64,000 bases of DNA from Aspidapion aeneum (lineage: Eukaryota; Arthropoda; Insecta; Coleoptera; Brentidae), in contig OY755046.1 in NCBI GenBank assembly GCA_963576565.1, forward strand, positions 56,833,471-56,897,470, read 5' to 3'. This document shows positions 56,301-62,996 of this stretch, piece by piece. The notes under the pieces were generated by a model. It searched no databases. It saw only the letters and a list, made by a program, of their open reading frames with translations, and was not told where the DNA came from. A program made the position numbers and the translations under genes. Within the stretch, counting starts at the first letter, position 1. Each line of letters opens with the position of its first letter.

Positions 56301-59300
56301 TGAGGGCACGGCAGTGCCCGACCAAGTTTGCGATGTAAACTGCTGTACCATCTTTTCTTGAAACATTTCAGCACATATTTGACCTATCTAAAACTACTTC
56401 GGAATGAGCTACGAAACTCAAACTTTGCACAGGCGTAGATCTTCATAGAGTTAACCAACCCTTCAAGTTTCATGAACTTCCGTAAAGTAGTAAAGCAGTT
56501 ACGAAATTTCCAAAAATGTCGAAATTGCTACTCACTCACTCATGTACAGATCATCAAAATTCTACTGTACTTCCAGACATGCTACAAAGCTAAAATTTGG
56601 TAGACTGATAGAAATTATGACCAAACCCTTGGAAAAAATTAAAAAACCCCAAAATTCTAATTTACTCCTCTCCCCTATACATGTAAAGTTATGTAAAAGT
56701 AACATTGCGCTTTTCCAGAAACGCTAAAGAGCCGAGCTTTAGCTGACTAATACTAAAACCATAGGAAAAAATTTAAAAACAAAATTTTAATTTACTGCCC
56801 TTCCCCATAAATGTAAAGCTATGGAAAAGTAACATTGTTTACTTCCAGCAGCGCTAGAGAGCTGAGCCTTGGCAGACTGATAGGAACTATGATAAAACCA
56901 TAGGAAAAAATTAAAAAACCTCAAAATTTTTAATAAGGCATTGCAAAAGTTTTGAAGAATATTCTGCATATTTTACTACTTTAACACTTAAATATTATTC
57001 AAATTCTTTAAAAAAAGAGTGAAATCATACTAAAAACATTTCATTTAAAAAAAGCCAAGTACACGAAAATGGTATTTTGTAAAAAGAATTGAGATAAAAG
57101 TAAAGCCAAGTTTTCTAATACAAATTTCAAAATGAAAGGTTCTTACTTTCTTTTAAAGATATATACTTTTGGCAAAGTTGTGCACGCTCTTAAGTTCTAA
57201 ATTATACTAATTTTTTTTTTCATTTCATAAGCTGTATTCTCCAAAAAATTTTAATTTCTATTGATAAAGCAAAACAAACTTGATGATGATGAAAGATTAC
57301 TACAACAAAAATATTATCACTAAATAGTTTATATTATTTTTCCCCAATAATAAAAATACACAGATTATATTACATATCCTTCGCAATATTGAGAGCTTTT
57401 AATTATTTAAATCCCTGTCAAAATGTTACTTAACAGTATGCATACGAGTACTATAAAACGAGTAGGCAGGTCATTTTTTTTGTATTATTTGATTTTTTCC
57501 CCTTTATCCAGAATTATTATGCAATATATTTTGTTCACATATATTGATACCTAGCGTTTAAAATAACAAAATATTAGTCATTTAAAATTATAAAAATAGA
57601 TAAAAACAAAATAAAAATACAGACAACAGTAAAAAATAAAACAAAAAGAAACATATATAAAAGCGAATTAGGCTTGTAAAATTGACATTTAAAATGTTTA
57701 ATTTAAAACAGTTTTATAAACGAACATCACAGCAAGTCAGGCACAAACCATATTAAAGTGAACAAAAATTAAACAAAAATTAAAATATAAAGTAGACAAA
57801 GTTGAGTAAAATTCTTAAACAGGACTACAGCTAAAAAACAAGATAAACAAGACAATATAAAATATGCCTCAAAAGTAGTTTAAAATGTTGTATCATAAAA
57901 CTCACCCAGACTATAGAAAGCTTTGGCTACTAGGAGACCCTTAACCGAGCTGCGAAATCTTGAATATTCTTGAATATTTTTGATGTTCTCTGGTAAATGA
58001 TTGAACTAGTTTCGTATTTAAAGTGTTTGTTTTTTGTACATTGTATGTATAATTTAAAATATATGTTGTGAAATATTTTTTTAGGTACTCACAGTGATGG
58101 TATTTACGAAACGTATGCAGGAGAGACAGGTCGGGATAAAAATATACCAAAGTATGACATACAGTTAGTTATTGAGAGTGATGTCAATGAAGCCATACAA
58201 AGTATGAAAGGATCTAAACATATTACAAAACGAAGGGTCAGGAGTTTAAGAAAAAGATTAGACATAAGTGGGTAAGTTTTAGAAGATTGTGTTTTGACAA
58301 GTAAGACGACTTGTTGGGTTTGGTGCAGTTGTGGCACCAATGCTACTAAAAGTCGTAAAATTTAGTACCCGTAAATTAAAAATCAAGCAAGTTTTCGTGG
58401 CTACTCGGGTAAAAAGAAGGGTTTTTTGTTTCTCTCGTATTTTTCCTTGGGTAGCTCGAAAGCTTAACCTCACGAGGGTCCAAGATCTAATGGACACCTA
58501 ACAAGTGTTGACAGTTAACTGTTTCGTCCTTATGGGACTTTCAGAACACTGCTTGGTCAACGTAACACCCTTGCTAAGTTAAGTATACGGTTTTGTTTCT
58601 CATCTTACGTTTCTAGTGAGGAAACAAAATCATATACTCTGCAAATCTACCGAAGTACGAGAGAAAGTAAAACAGCAGCTGGCGAGTAAAACTGCTATAT
58701 CATTGATCGATGAAAATATCTATTAAAAGAGAGAATCCATCTTTGTGACCTATGACACACATTGTCTTTTAGGTCAGAACAACGCTGATTGCGTTTATTC
58801 CGCCATTAAGACGTTGGCATCGCGCATTTCGACAGAGTTTAAAGCTAAATATAAAAAAATGTAAAATTTAGTAATCATAAATTAAAAATCAAACAAGTTT
58901 TCGTGGCTAATTGGGTAAAAACAAGGGTTTTTTGTTTCTCTCGTATTTTTCCGTGGGTAGCTCGAAAGCTTAACGTCACGAAGGTGTAAGATCTAATGGA
59001 TATCTAATAAGTGTTGACAATTAACAGTCTTCAGGGCATTGCTTGGTCAATATGACACCCTTGCTAAGTTAAGTATACGGTTTTGTCACTCACCTTACGT
59101 TTCCAGTGAGAAAACAAAATCATATACTCAGCAAGAAGCGCCATCTACCGAAGTACGAGAGAAACTAGAACAGCAGCAGGCGAGTAAAACGTCGGCATCA
59201 CGTCTGTTTAAAGCCAAATATTAAAAATACGTAAAATTTAGTAACCGTAAATTAAAAATCAAACAAGTTTTCGTCGCTAATCCGGTAAAAATAAGGGTTT

Positions 59301-59659
59301 TTTGTTTCTCTTGTATTTTTCCGTGGGTAGCTTAAAAGCTTATAAAAAACGCGTATAACTGTAATTTCTATACTTTTAGATGTAGATCAGAAGCAACAAC
59401 AATCAACTGTACAGGCTTCTGCCTATTTGATTTGAAAAATGATCCGTGTGAAACCACAGATGTTCTAAAAAATAACACAAACATTGCGGAGAAAATTAAG
59501 ACTAGATTATCACAGTTTTGGAAGGAATATAGGCCTCAGAGTATGCCTCATGTTCCAGATTTTGCCTCAGATCCAAACAAGTTTAATGGCACCTGGTGTA
59601 CTTGGAAAGAGGCTGCATTGTGTCCAAAATCTGATGGTTTGCATCAATTATTATTTTAG
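38341..59659 (+). CDS. Arylsulfatase B-like sulfatase, complete, eleven exons
   Basis: Predicted lysosomal or secreted sulfatase of about 578 residues. Exons: 38341-38481, 39016-39175, 39699-39802, 40878-41021, 51374-51536, 52718-52819, 54889-55046, 55883-56018, 56089-56250, 58085-58271, 59380-59659; all GT-AG, all phases match. The signal peptide ends near PISA. Metal ligands are D45/D46 (LIMGDDIGWND) and D304/N305 (FFSDNGGQT). The formylglycine cysteine is C84 in [15 protein letters not shown]138/H140 lie in VGKWHLG and K326 in [12 protein letters not shown]. The usual second-His loop reads LSHLAGHTGWD, unlike ARSB. A 3' AATAAA lies at 59,682. Intron 4 is 10.3 kb because of a BEL/Pao insertion and satellite. 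Substrate cannot be predicted; insects have many paralogues. Confidence 0.93.
39016..39175 (+). CDS. Arylsulfatase exon 2 (catalytic cysteine exon)
   Basis: Encodes [20 protein letters not shown] through [17 protein letters not shown]. The C-x-P-S-R core is the signature that directs conversion of the cysteine to formylglycine, so the encoded enzyme is expected to be active. Inverted ACAGGGTGT words occur on either side (38,504 and 39,668), probably unrelated transposon ends. Confidence 0.93.
39250..39505. mobile_element. MITE in arylsulfatase intron 2
   Basis: The left end ctgccgtgcataagctataa and following tgccgttcac pair with the right end (gttaacggcattctagctta, aggacggcag) in inverted orientation. 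Its outer word CTGCCGTCCTTA is shared with the MITE at 22,245-22,501, though interiors differ. Confidence 0.7.
40020..40800. repeat. Degenerate short tandem repeat filling intron 3
   Basis: A drifted unit of about 15-18 bp around the theme tctttagtaaaNaaatNNtt, with variants such as tccttggtaaaggagttatt and ctttggtaaaacatcc, recurs dozens of times. It generates spurious Lys/Leu/Val-rich frames on plus and Asn/Phe/Lys-rich frames on minus. No homology recognised. Confidence 0.75.
41057..41763 (-). repeat. BEL/Pao 3' LTR
   Basis: In element orientation it begins tggttcgtcccgcc and ends gaacccc, without the canonical CA end. Identical in length to the 5' LTR. A 82-codon frame at 41,233-41,481 (plus) occurs identically in the other LTR and is not considered a gene. 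Confidence 0.95.
41764..41777 (-). promoter_or_regulatory. Polypurine tract of the BEL/Pao element
   Basis: Minus-strand aggggggtgggaaa directly abuts the 3' LTR start (tggttcg). This fixes the LTR boundary and is the expected plus-strand priming site. Confidence 0.85.
41806..42470 (-). pseudogene. BEL/Pao integrase C-terminal part, out of frame
   Basis: Continues in a different frame with [20 protein letters not shown] (second core aspartate), [19 protein letters not shown] (with the catalytic Glu region) and the C-terminal domain [18 protein letters not shown]. Between the end of the gag-pol frame and SDCGTNF the segment normally joining the two core halves is missing, so a deletion plus frame change is inferred around 42,470-42,500. 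The product would be inactive. Confidence 0.85.
42440..47035 (-). CDS. BEL/Pao gag-pol polyprotein, uninterrupted to the integrase core
   Basis: 1,531 codons in a single frame, as usual for BEL/Pao. Order: gag (DUF1759-like, about 10-310); CCHC knuckle [14 protein letters not shown] (363-376) and further Cys/His clusters to about 430; aspartic protease [12 protein letters not shown] (DSG at 501-503); reverse transcriptase with [11 protein letters not shown] (about 835-845) and [11 protein letters not shown] (about 914); RNase H with [10 protein letters not shown] (about 1,090) and [14 protein letters not shown] (about 1,167); integrase HHCC region with [13 protein letters not shown] and [10 protein letters not shown]; start of the integrase core [14 protein letters not shown]. 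After AVHLEE the frame departs from the family pattern and stops, so the core is truncated. The intact frame across all other domains fits the apparently identical LTRs. Confidence 0.93.
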   Translation of the reverse strand: MSSSDKILKAKALRYSAISQLNLIIESATLAKNDPAYHSGFKVKFRTLSKIKKDFEKHHNTLLTLVASDEDRLVVENKVSMDFCKRCDEISTIFYELFELPFEDGGLLSSTINPMGSPCASTDQHGLLPRIKIPLFQGEFKEFPTFLQAFNATVHNNRSLGNFEKFNLLFSNLKGPALDVISDIPILAENYLNAYHTLVDRYTNKRLQAYLHWKAIEGFSPLTKENATNLRNLLDCFSKNLSALKVMGFKTEFWDYIMAQMLLDRLDPTTRKAFEQNYCSNEIPSYDKIRAFVSSHCIALEQIQQTQDYLKNKDLSISSQKNQAKFQNRSALFANTQRASKNASQSPNGQSGLNNTPNPQNFCFLCKSGDHIIYRCPNFLAKTPQQRFEIVKQHKACVNCLASKHNLPQQCKSEKRCLHCDQFHHSLLHFFPINSTPISASSPSTSAVQPPRSPVATEFNRTTNTIVTGMSLNDREVLLCTALIQIQDVFQNWHTVRAICDSGAQSSFISKSCADSLGLPKFNIAMTLQSLDRMTTSAKSGINCNISSLRDNNFVFNFDAIILDKICSDLPHSSFSIKSFPFLANLELADPGFNKSDKIDLLLGGDVYPYILLDGRLSTGPNNPVCINTIFGWGIMGNLSLSPSTTNQIKTFFTTSMNDSFVNLDKNLQRFWQIDDIPNVKAIDPEDEFCENYFLKTTSKNEEGRYIVSLPFKVTAPDFGDTRSIAVRRFFSLEKKLLQNPDFYAAYSSVLQDYLDNNHMQPVSAPLPTEISNHFYIAHHAVFKKDSTSTPLRVVFDASMHAPGKISLNNAVYTGPPLQRDLQKILLLYRLHKFCFCCDIRQMYRMILVDPSQTNFQRIVWRFDPNQPIQDFEINRVLFGVSCSPFLAIRTLLQLAREHEDLPLASKIIEEAVFVDDVISGSDDFFKATEMKNQLIELLSRGGFELRKWASNCPELLSDLPESHISMKALSLDLDAENSTLKILGLNWNPHTDEFFYTFDCSLQTCTKRTILSNLARIYDPLSFLAPIVLILKLIVQYCWAEDLNWDDPVSPEIVFKWEKFKNELKFLHSVKIPRQIILPNASQIQLVGFCDSSERAYCAVAYIRIFYSDGNIKVFFVCSKSRVAPLRRKLTLPRLELLGAVLLAKLMDFLLETFSEKIKFDKILAFTDSTVTLSWIQGSPHKFKTFVSNRTAYIQGRISPEFWHYVPTEQNPADCGTREMYPSDLQRFYFWLEGPSFLNQPTNTWDFMTVTYDGNAVLEEQRKNIFNVFTCEQTVEYYVNNLFEKYSSLFKIKRIVAYFLRGLQKFKNPSYNFATDYLTNQDYYKSLLFISKCVQSFSFQKEIELLKDKKQLPKAFQKLCPFLHNESYDLLRVGGRLCHSNLSYDKKFPILLPSSAKFTELLILDLHRSNLHCGIQTTTFLLMQNFWVLSAKKVVRKVLSSCHTCWKTKPNSLQPPMGNLPKFRVSEAKVFENVGIDFCGPFTITLGRTRGAKTMKAYVCLFICCAVKAVHLEETMLKDLFRLRDQLRGL
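47036..47829. other. BEL/Pao leader, proximal part
   Basis: Noncoding leader between gag start and the tandem repeats. A loose periodicity of tatagYaatttgc words (47,415; 47,466; 47,520; 47,592) suggests older, decayed repeats. The sequence gacaccctgtataaat at 47,101 matches the end word seen elsewhere. Confidence 0.6.
47830..48290. repeat. Leader tandem repeats of the BEL/Pao element
   Basis: Four units of about 93-95 bp start at about 47,832, 47,926, 48,021 and 48,117, each with acacaaaaaaaaatcgcaaa, agaaacctaggggttttcta and aacaagggtttttcttgcat. They are followed by two short ~48-bp units with gaaaccagtaaaaaa. The repeats are nearly identical to each other. Confidence 0.95.
48337..49043 (-). 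repeat. BEL/Pao 5' LTR
   Basis: Same 707 bp as the 3' LTR. Just inside it, in element orientation, comes atttttgatccttagcgacc; no standard TGG-starting primer-binding site lies directly at the LTR edge, so the primer tRNA cannot be named. Confidence 0.95.
49326..50795. repeat. Satellite array, ~165-bp monomer
   Basis: About nine monomers, each with caccgagttgcagtatggtg, a gRgatgYgaaaaaaccacac block, agttaagattcgRaaaaacg, tcatttagcgaatttNaggg and atacagtttatcaacaaaag. The caccgaNttgcagtat word starts near 49,491, 49,627, 49,796, 49,973, 50,139, 50,281, 50,446, 50,611 and 50,771. Spacing varies from about 136 to 175 bp through small deletions. Located within arylsulfatase intron 4. Confidence 0.95.
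50796..51373. other. Arylsulfatase intron 4, distal part
   Basis: It starts with a cttagtaatcccccccc tract and repeated gataattaccNtcccccNc words (50,887 and 50,942). Otherwise featureless up to the exon 5 acceptor. Confidence 0.5.
51676..52526 (+). mobile_element. PIF/Harbinger-like element, internally deleted
   Basis: TIRs gctggccatacacacagagg at both ends, extended by a ccgYcggtttggaacggc block. Within, plus-strand frames 51,900-52,211 and 52,220-52,300 encode [39 protein letters not shown] and [20 protein letters not shown], the N-terminal region of Harbinger transposases. The catalytic DDE region and the Myb-like partner gene are absent. Target duplication is unclear. Located in arylsulfatase intron 5. 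Confidence 0.85.
51900..52300 (+). pseudogene. Harbinger transposase N-terminal remnant
   Basis: Two frames joined by a shift at about 52,185-52,205, where a short LRFL-ATG-type segment is damaged ([10 protein letters not shown] versus the following ISAQALGY). The downstream part ends at [10 protein letters not shown], where the deleted interior begins. Confidence 0.8.
52975..53810 (-). pseudogene. Mariner transposase relic
   Basis: On the minus strand, in order: [20 protein letters not shown] (53,797-53,730), [18 protein letters not shown] (about 53,660), [17 protein letters not shown] (about 53,480), a decayed DNA-ASH region, [18 protein letters not shown] (about 53,240) and [20 protein letters not shown] with [17 protein letters not shown]. 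Many frameshifts. It differs from the mariner at 2812-3718. Located in arylsulfatase intron 6. Confidence 0.85.
53531..53604. mobile_element. 74-bp double-palindrome insertion with 8-bp target duplication
   Basis: The insertion interrupts the mariner relic and is flanked by exact ctgacaat copies (53,523-53,530 and 53,605-53,612). It consists of one 36-bp palindrome around gtcaagcttgac (two mismatched pairs) and one perfect 20-bp palindrome agagtaataattattactct. Confidence 0.8.
53820..54775 (-). pseudogene. LINE relic with RT C terminus and RNase H
   Basis: The minus strand reads, from high to low coordinates, [52 protein letters not shown], then RNase H with [20 protein letters not shown]. 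These fit the R1/Jockey-type LINE whose downstream part is found at 32,906-33,388. Frames are interrupted in several places. Confidence 0.8.
55545..55830. repeat. Inverted plus direct repeat in arylsulfatase intron 7
   Basis: tgtataaacaaacaaatatg (55,643) pairs with catatgtatttgtttgttta (55,734), and flanking agggtgcctgatatggcatc/gatgtcatgtcagggaccct also pair. In addition catgccRctRcaagtRttt-type blocks repeat directly at 55,689 and 55,791. MITE-like. Confidence 0.7.
56290..57155. repeat. Dispersed repeat, copy B (arylsulfatase intron 9)
   Basis: Same family as positions 1-1105. It starts with a hairpin gggcacggcagtgccc at 56,305, followed by tcttttcttgaaacatttca, then the tandem core units and the gccaagtacacgaaa tail. 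Of the three copies it is the most complete at its left side. Confidence 0.75.
57156..58084. other. AT-rich intron 9 remainder
   Basis: No repeats or exons recognised. A minus-strand A-rich bias appears at 57,580-57,800. It ends at the exon 10 acceptor at 58,083-58,084. Confidence 0.5.
58351..59345. repeat. Three direct copies of an intronic unit (arylsulfatase intron 10)
   Basis: Blocks gtaaaatttagtaNccRtaa, aagttttcgtNgctaNtcNg, gggttttttgtttctctcgt and gggtagctcgaaagctta begin near 58,355, 58,860 and 59,230. The first two copies extend through aagtgttgacaNttaacNgt to gcgagtaaaac; the third is truncated. Tandem duplication within a host intron. Confidence 0.85.
59380..59659 (+). CDS. Arylsulfatase exon 11 (C-terminal domain)
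   Basis: Starts by completing a glycine codon and continues [20 protein letters not shown], then DPCETTD, ending [15 protein letters not shown] and TAG. Even-spaced cysteines and the [10 protein letters not shown] phrase are conserved in arylsulfatase B C-terminal domains. Confidence 0.92.
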
Positions 59660-59879
59660 TGATATTTATCTTCAGTATTTAAATAAATTGCTTTTATTTT
59701 GTTGTTTCTTTTACTTCGAGCTGTATGCTGATTCCAACTGAACTGATTTGACATCACAGCTATGATGTAGCGAATTTGCGGCAAGAATTCCCCTATGCAC
59801 TTTTAAACTAGCCCTTAGCCCATGCAAAAATGTATGTACTGTTTCGTTGATTTTGGGGGAAAACTGTAATTTTGGGTAA

Positions 59880-60545
59880 AACATGTTAAATTAAGAAACA
59901 TCTTTTCTTGAAACATTTCAGCCCATATTTGACTTATCTACACCTCTACTTCAGAATGAGCTATGAAACTCAAACACTTGCACAGTCGTAGATCTTTATA
60001 GAGTTAACAATCCCTCCAAGTTTCATGGACTTCCATAAAGTAGTAAAGTAGTTACGAAATATCAAAAAACGTCGAAATTTCCACTCACTCACTCATCTAC
60101 TCACTCATGTATAGATTATCAAAATTCTACTGTACTTCCAGACATGCTACAAAGCTAAAATTTGGCACACTGATAGAAATTGTGAGCAAACCCTTGAAAA
60201 AAATCAAAAAACCCCGAGATTCTAATTCACTTCCCTCCCCCATACATGTAAAGTTATGTAAAAGTAACATTGCCCACTTCCAGCGGAGCTAGAGAGCTGA
60301 GCTTTGGCAGACTGATAGGAAACATGATAAAACTATAGGAAAAAATTTCAAAACCCCAAAATTTTAATTTGCTTCCCACCCCTATAAATGTAAAGTTATG
60401 TAAAAGTAACATTGCCCACTTCCAGAAACACTAGAGAGCTGAGCTTTGGAAGGCTGATAGAAATTATGATAAAACTATAAAAGAAAATTCAAAAACCCCA
60501 AATTTTAATTAACTTTCCTTCCCTATAAATGTAAAGTTATGTAAA
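59880..60545. repeat. Dispersed repeat, copy C
   Basis: Same family as 1-1105 and 56,290-57,155: starts at catcttttcttgaaacattt, then actcactcatgtatag and tandem units with ctgagctttggcagactgat. It lacks the tail present in copies A and B. It lies about 220 bp after the arylsulfatase stop. Confidence 0.78.
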
Positions 60546-61283
60546 TGTCACAATCTTACAAACACAATCCCTTAGAATCTGGGAAAAGACGCAATTTTTG
60601 TAAATACGGATGTCTTTATAAAACAAAGAATTAAAACTTGTTTGCTTATTAGTACTTTCCAAATAATAACTACCTGTTGCTCTTGTTTCATATCCATGGG
60701 TTTCAGACACCAACCTTAACCTATCAACCAAGTCTACTATATTCCTATCTTTGGATAATTTAAAAATAAATATTATCACATTGTACTCAATGAATTGTCT
60801 AACATTTAACCATTCTAAATTTTTTAACATTGAATTAATACTTGAATATTTACTTTTAATATGGTTCTCATTCCGATGTTCTGAAGCTTTTGTAACCTGT
60901 TGATATCCTCATTACAATATAATAACATTAAAGTTGAACAGTATGTAAAATAGTCTTGCTATGGTGTTAAAAATTAGTTTAGCTGTTTTTCTACTAATAA
61001 AATTATTAATTCTTCTTAATACCCCTAATTTTCTTCCAATTTTTTTACACAAATAGTCAACATGCTCCCTACCCAGCAAGCACAAACGTTAATAGGCGGT
61101 CCTGCGATGTTCTTTTTATATCAACTTTTTGAGATAACTAATTATCATTGGGTCAATATGACACAAACAGCCTATCGTGAGTTTAAAAAGTACTGCAAAA
61201 ATAGCAGTTAATTGTTTTTGTAAAAAATCGCGGTAATATCAAAGTTTTATAACTCAAAGATGTACTTTGTAAATTACGAGGCA
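60546..61283. other. Noncoding stretch
   Basis: A 97-codon minus frame at 60,537-60,830 shows no recognisable domain; codon-level features and splice context do not support a gene. The rest is AT-rich. Confidence 0.4.
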
Positions 61284-61520
61284 CTTACATGTAAAGCCAA
61301 ATGTTCGCAACATAGCGGTAGGCAGAAACATCTTTACAACATATCATTGAGACGTTAGTTTTGTCATTAAATAACATTGGGGAGAAGATATGTTGATTAT
61401 CTATTGCGATGTATTTTTTGCATTATGTAAGACTTACATGTAAAGCCATATATCCGCAACGTAGCGGTGGGCAGAGACATCTTTACAACATATCATTGAG
61501 ACATTAGTTTTGTTATAAAA
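61284..61520. repeat. Two direct ~90-bp repeats, 145 bp apart
   Basis: cttacatgtaaagccaNat, cgcaacRtagcggtRggcag and catctttacaacatatcatt recur at 61,285 and 61,430 with few differences. Confidence 0.85.
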
Positions 61521-62286
61521 AAACGTCTCCAAAATGTTTCGTTTAGATCAACTTGAGATGTCGCATGTAAACATATTTGTTCCATGACAGAGAAGAAGAA
61601 AGTGGTATTAACCCCACTTTTTTTTAACCTCGGCGTCTTTTTTGTGTGTCCTTTCATGGGGCTTCGTGTTTTTGGCTGGTTTTCGAAATTGCTTGGTGTT
61701 CTGTGAAGTTCTGTGCAGCTGAAGTGAAATGAAAGGAATGATTTTGCTTGTGTCTGCTTTACGCACTTTTTACAAATTATTTTGTCTCCAAAGTAACGCA
61801 CTAAATCAGTTTTAATCAAAAAGAAATCGCGATCGATTCGCCAACGATATCGTGTAGTTCGTGCTTAACCTTAAGATTTTGTCACAGCTTATGTCACTGA
61901 CAAAAAGTCAAAAAATTGTCATTGTGTGTCATTGTCATTTTTTGTTTCTTTAACAGGGACTTGCATCTTCGATTTTAACGGTCGTTTAACGTTAAACGTC
62001 GTTAATTTTTGTTGCACCATATTTAAACGGAAGTTTAAAGGGTCTTAAATGAAAAAATTTTACTTGCTGAAGACAACTTTATTCTTTACGATGATCAGGG
62101 ATACGGGCTGATGGAGCTTCTTATAACTCCTTTTTCAGGAGCACCACAAATTCTAACGCAACAAAAGTAGCATTTTAACCAAAAAATGAAGTTAATGAGG
62201 GTAGAAGTAAAGTCGGTTTTCTCCAAAACTATAGCAAGTTTTACTTTTGTTGATTTTAAGAAAAACCAAAAACTTTTGCTCCTCTA
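61521..62286. other. Noncoding stretch with an unassigned 108-codon minus frame
   Basis: The minus frame at 61,493-61,819 is basic, with two Cys pairs (ICKKC, and HFSCTELH), but it overlaps the direct repeat at its 3' end and has no family I can name. Probably not a gene. Positions 61,975-62,020 show a gttaaacgtcgttaa quasi-palindrome. Confidence 0.4.
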
Positions 62287-62985
62287 AACCGACATAGTAG
62301 TAGTAGCAATACAGAAATTATGGAAGTCTTGCGAAAATCTGGGGTGCGAGGAATATCTCACAACTTAATGACAAATTATTAAGTCCATCGTAAGCAACCT
62401 GTAATGGTCGAACATCAAGTGACTTATTTCGAAGTTGTTAAATGTGGTATGCCTCAGGGAACTGTTTTATTTATACTTTATGTAAACAATATTCTGTCAA
62501 TTAACATCCCTGAGTAATTATAAGTTCTGCTGATGACGGGGTTATTTTCGTAGTAGGTAAATCTCGGAAAGAGGTAAAACCGAGAAGAGCGTATGTTCGC
62601 TCTTCTCGGGTTAAAACCTTGGCAGAAAAATCCTTAAAGATTGTAGCAGATTGAATTCATCATAAAAAACTTCACAAAAACAAAATCTATTACTTTTGCA
62701 TGCACAACAAATTCGTTGCCCAAATTTACAACGCTGTCTATACAAAATGATGACAACTCAAAATACTATATAGATTCAGTGGAAAAAATCAAATATCTTG
62801 GAGTCTGGATAGACAGGTACTTATGGTGGGACCACCACACAAATAGTGTCCTCAATAACTTGTCCTTTGTACTGTACAAGTTTAGGGTATTTGACAAAAA
62901 TTTTTAATGAACAACAATTGAAAATTATTTACTATGACCTTGTGCAGTCCAGGTTACAGTATGACATTTTTGCATAGTGCAGATA
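62287..62985 (+). pseudogene. LINE family b, second copy
   Basis: The plus strand carries VRGISHNLM, FEVVKCGMPQGT, KTLAEKSLKIVAD, FTTLSIQNDDNSKYYIDSVE, KIKYLGVWIDRYLWWDHHTN and LSFVLYKFRVFDKNF with several frameshifts and a short duplication at 62,575-62,615. It shows the uninterrupted order of the copy at 35,199-36,545. Confidence 0.85.
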
Positions 62986-62996
62986 TTTTTTTAAAC

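Noticed and set aside
60537..60830. 97-codon minus frame
   Set aside because: No domain, AT-rich composition, partly overlapping dispersed repeat copy C; unsupported as a gene.
61493..61819. 108-codon minus frame with Cys pairs, considered as a zinc-finger gene
   Set aside because: It overlaps a direct repeat, has no matching family or splice context, and its Cys/His spacing does not fit a known finger.
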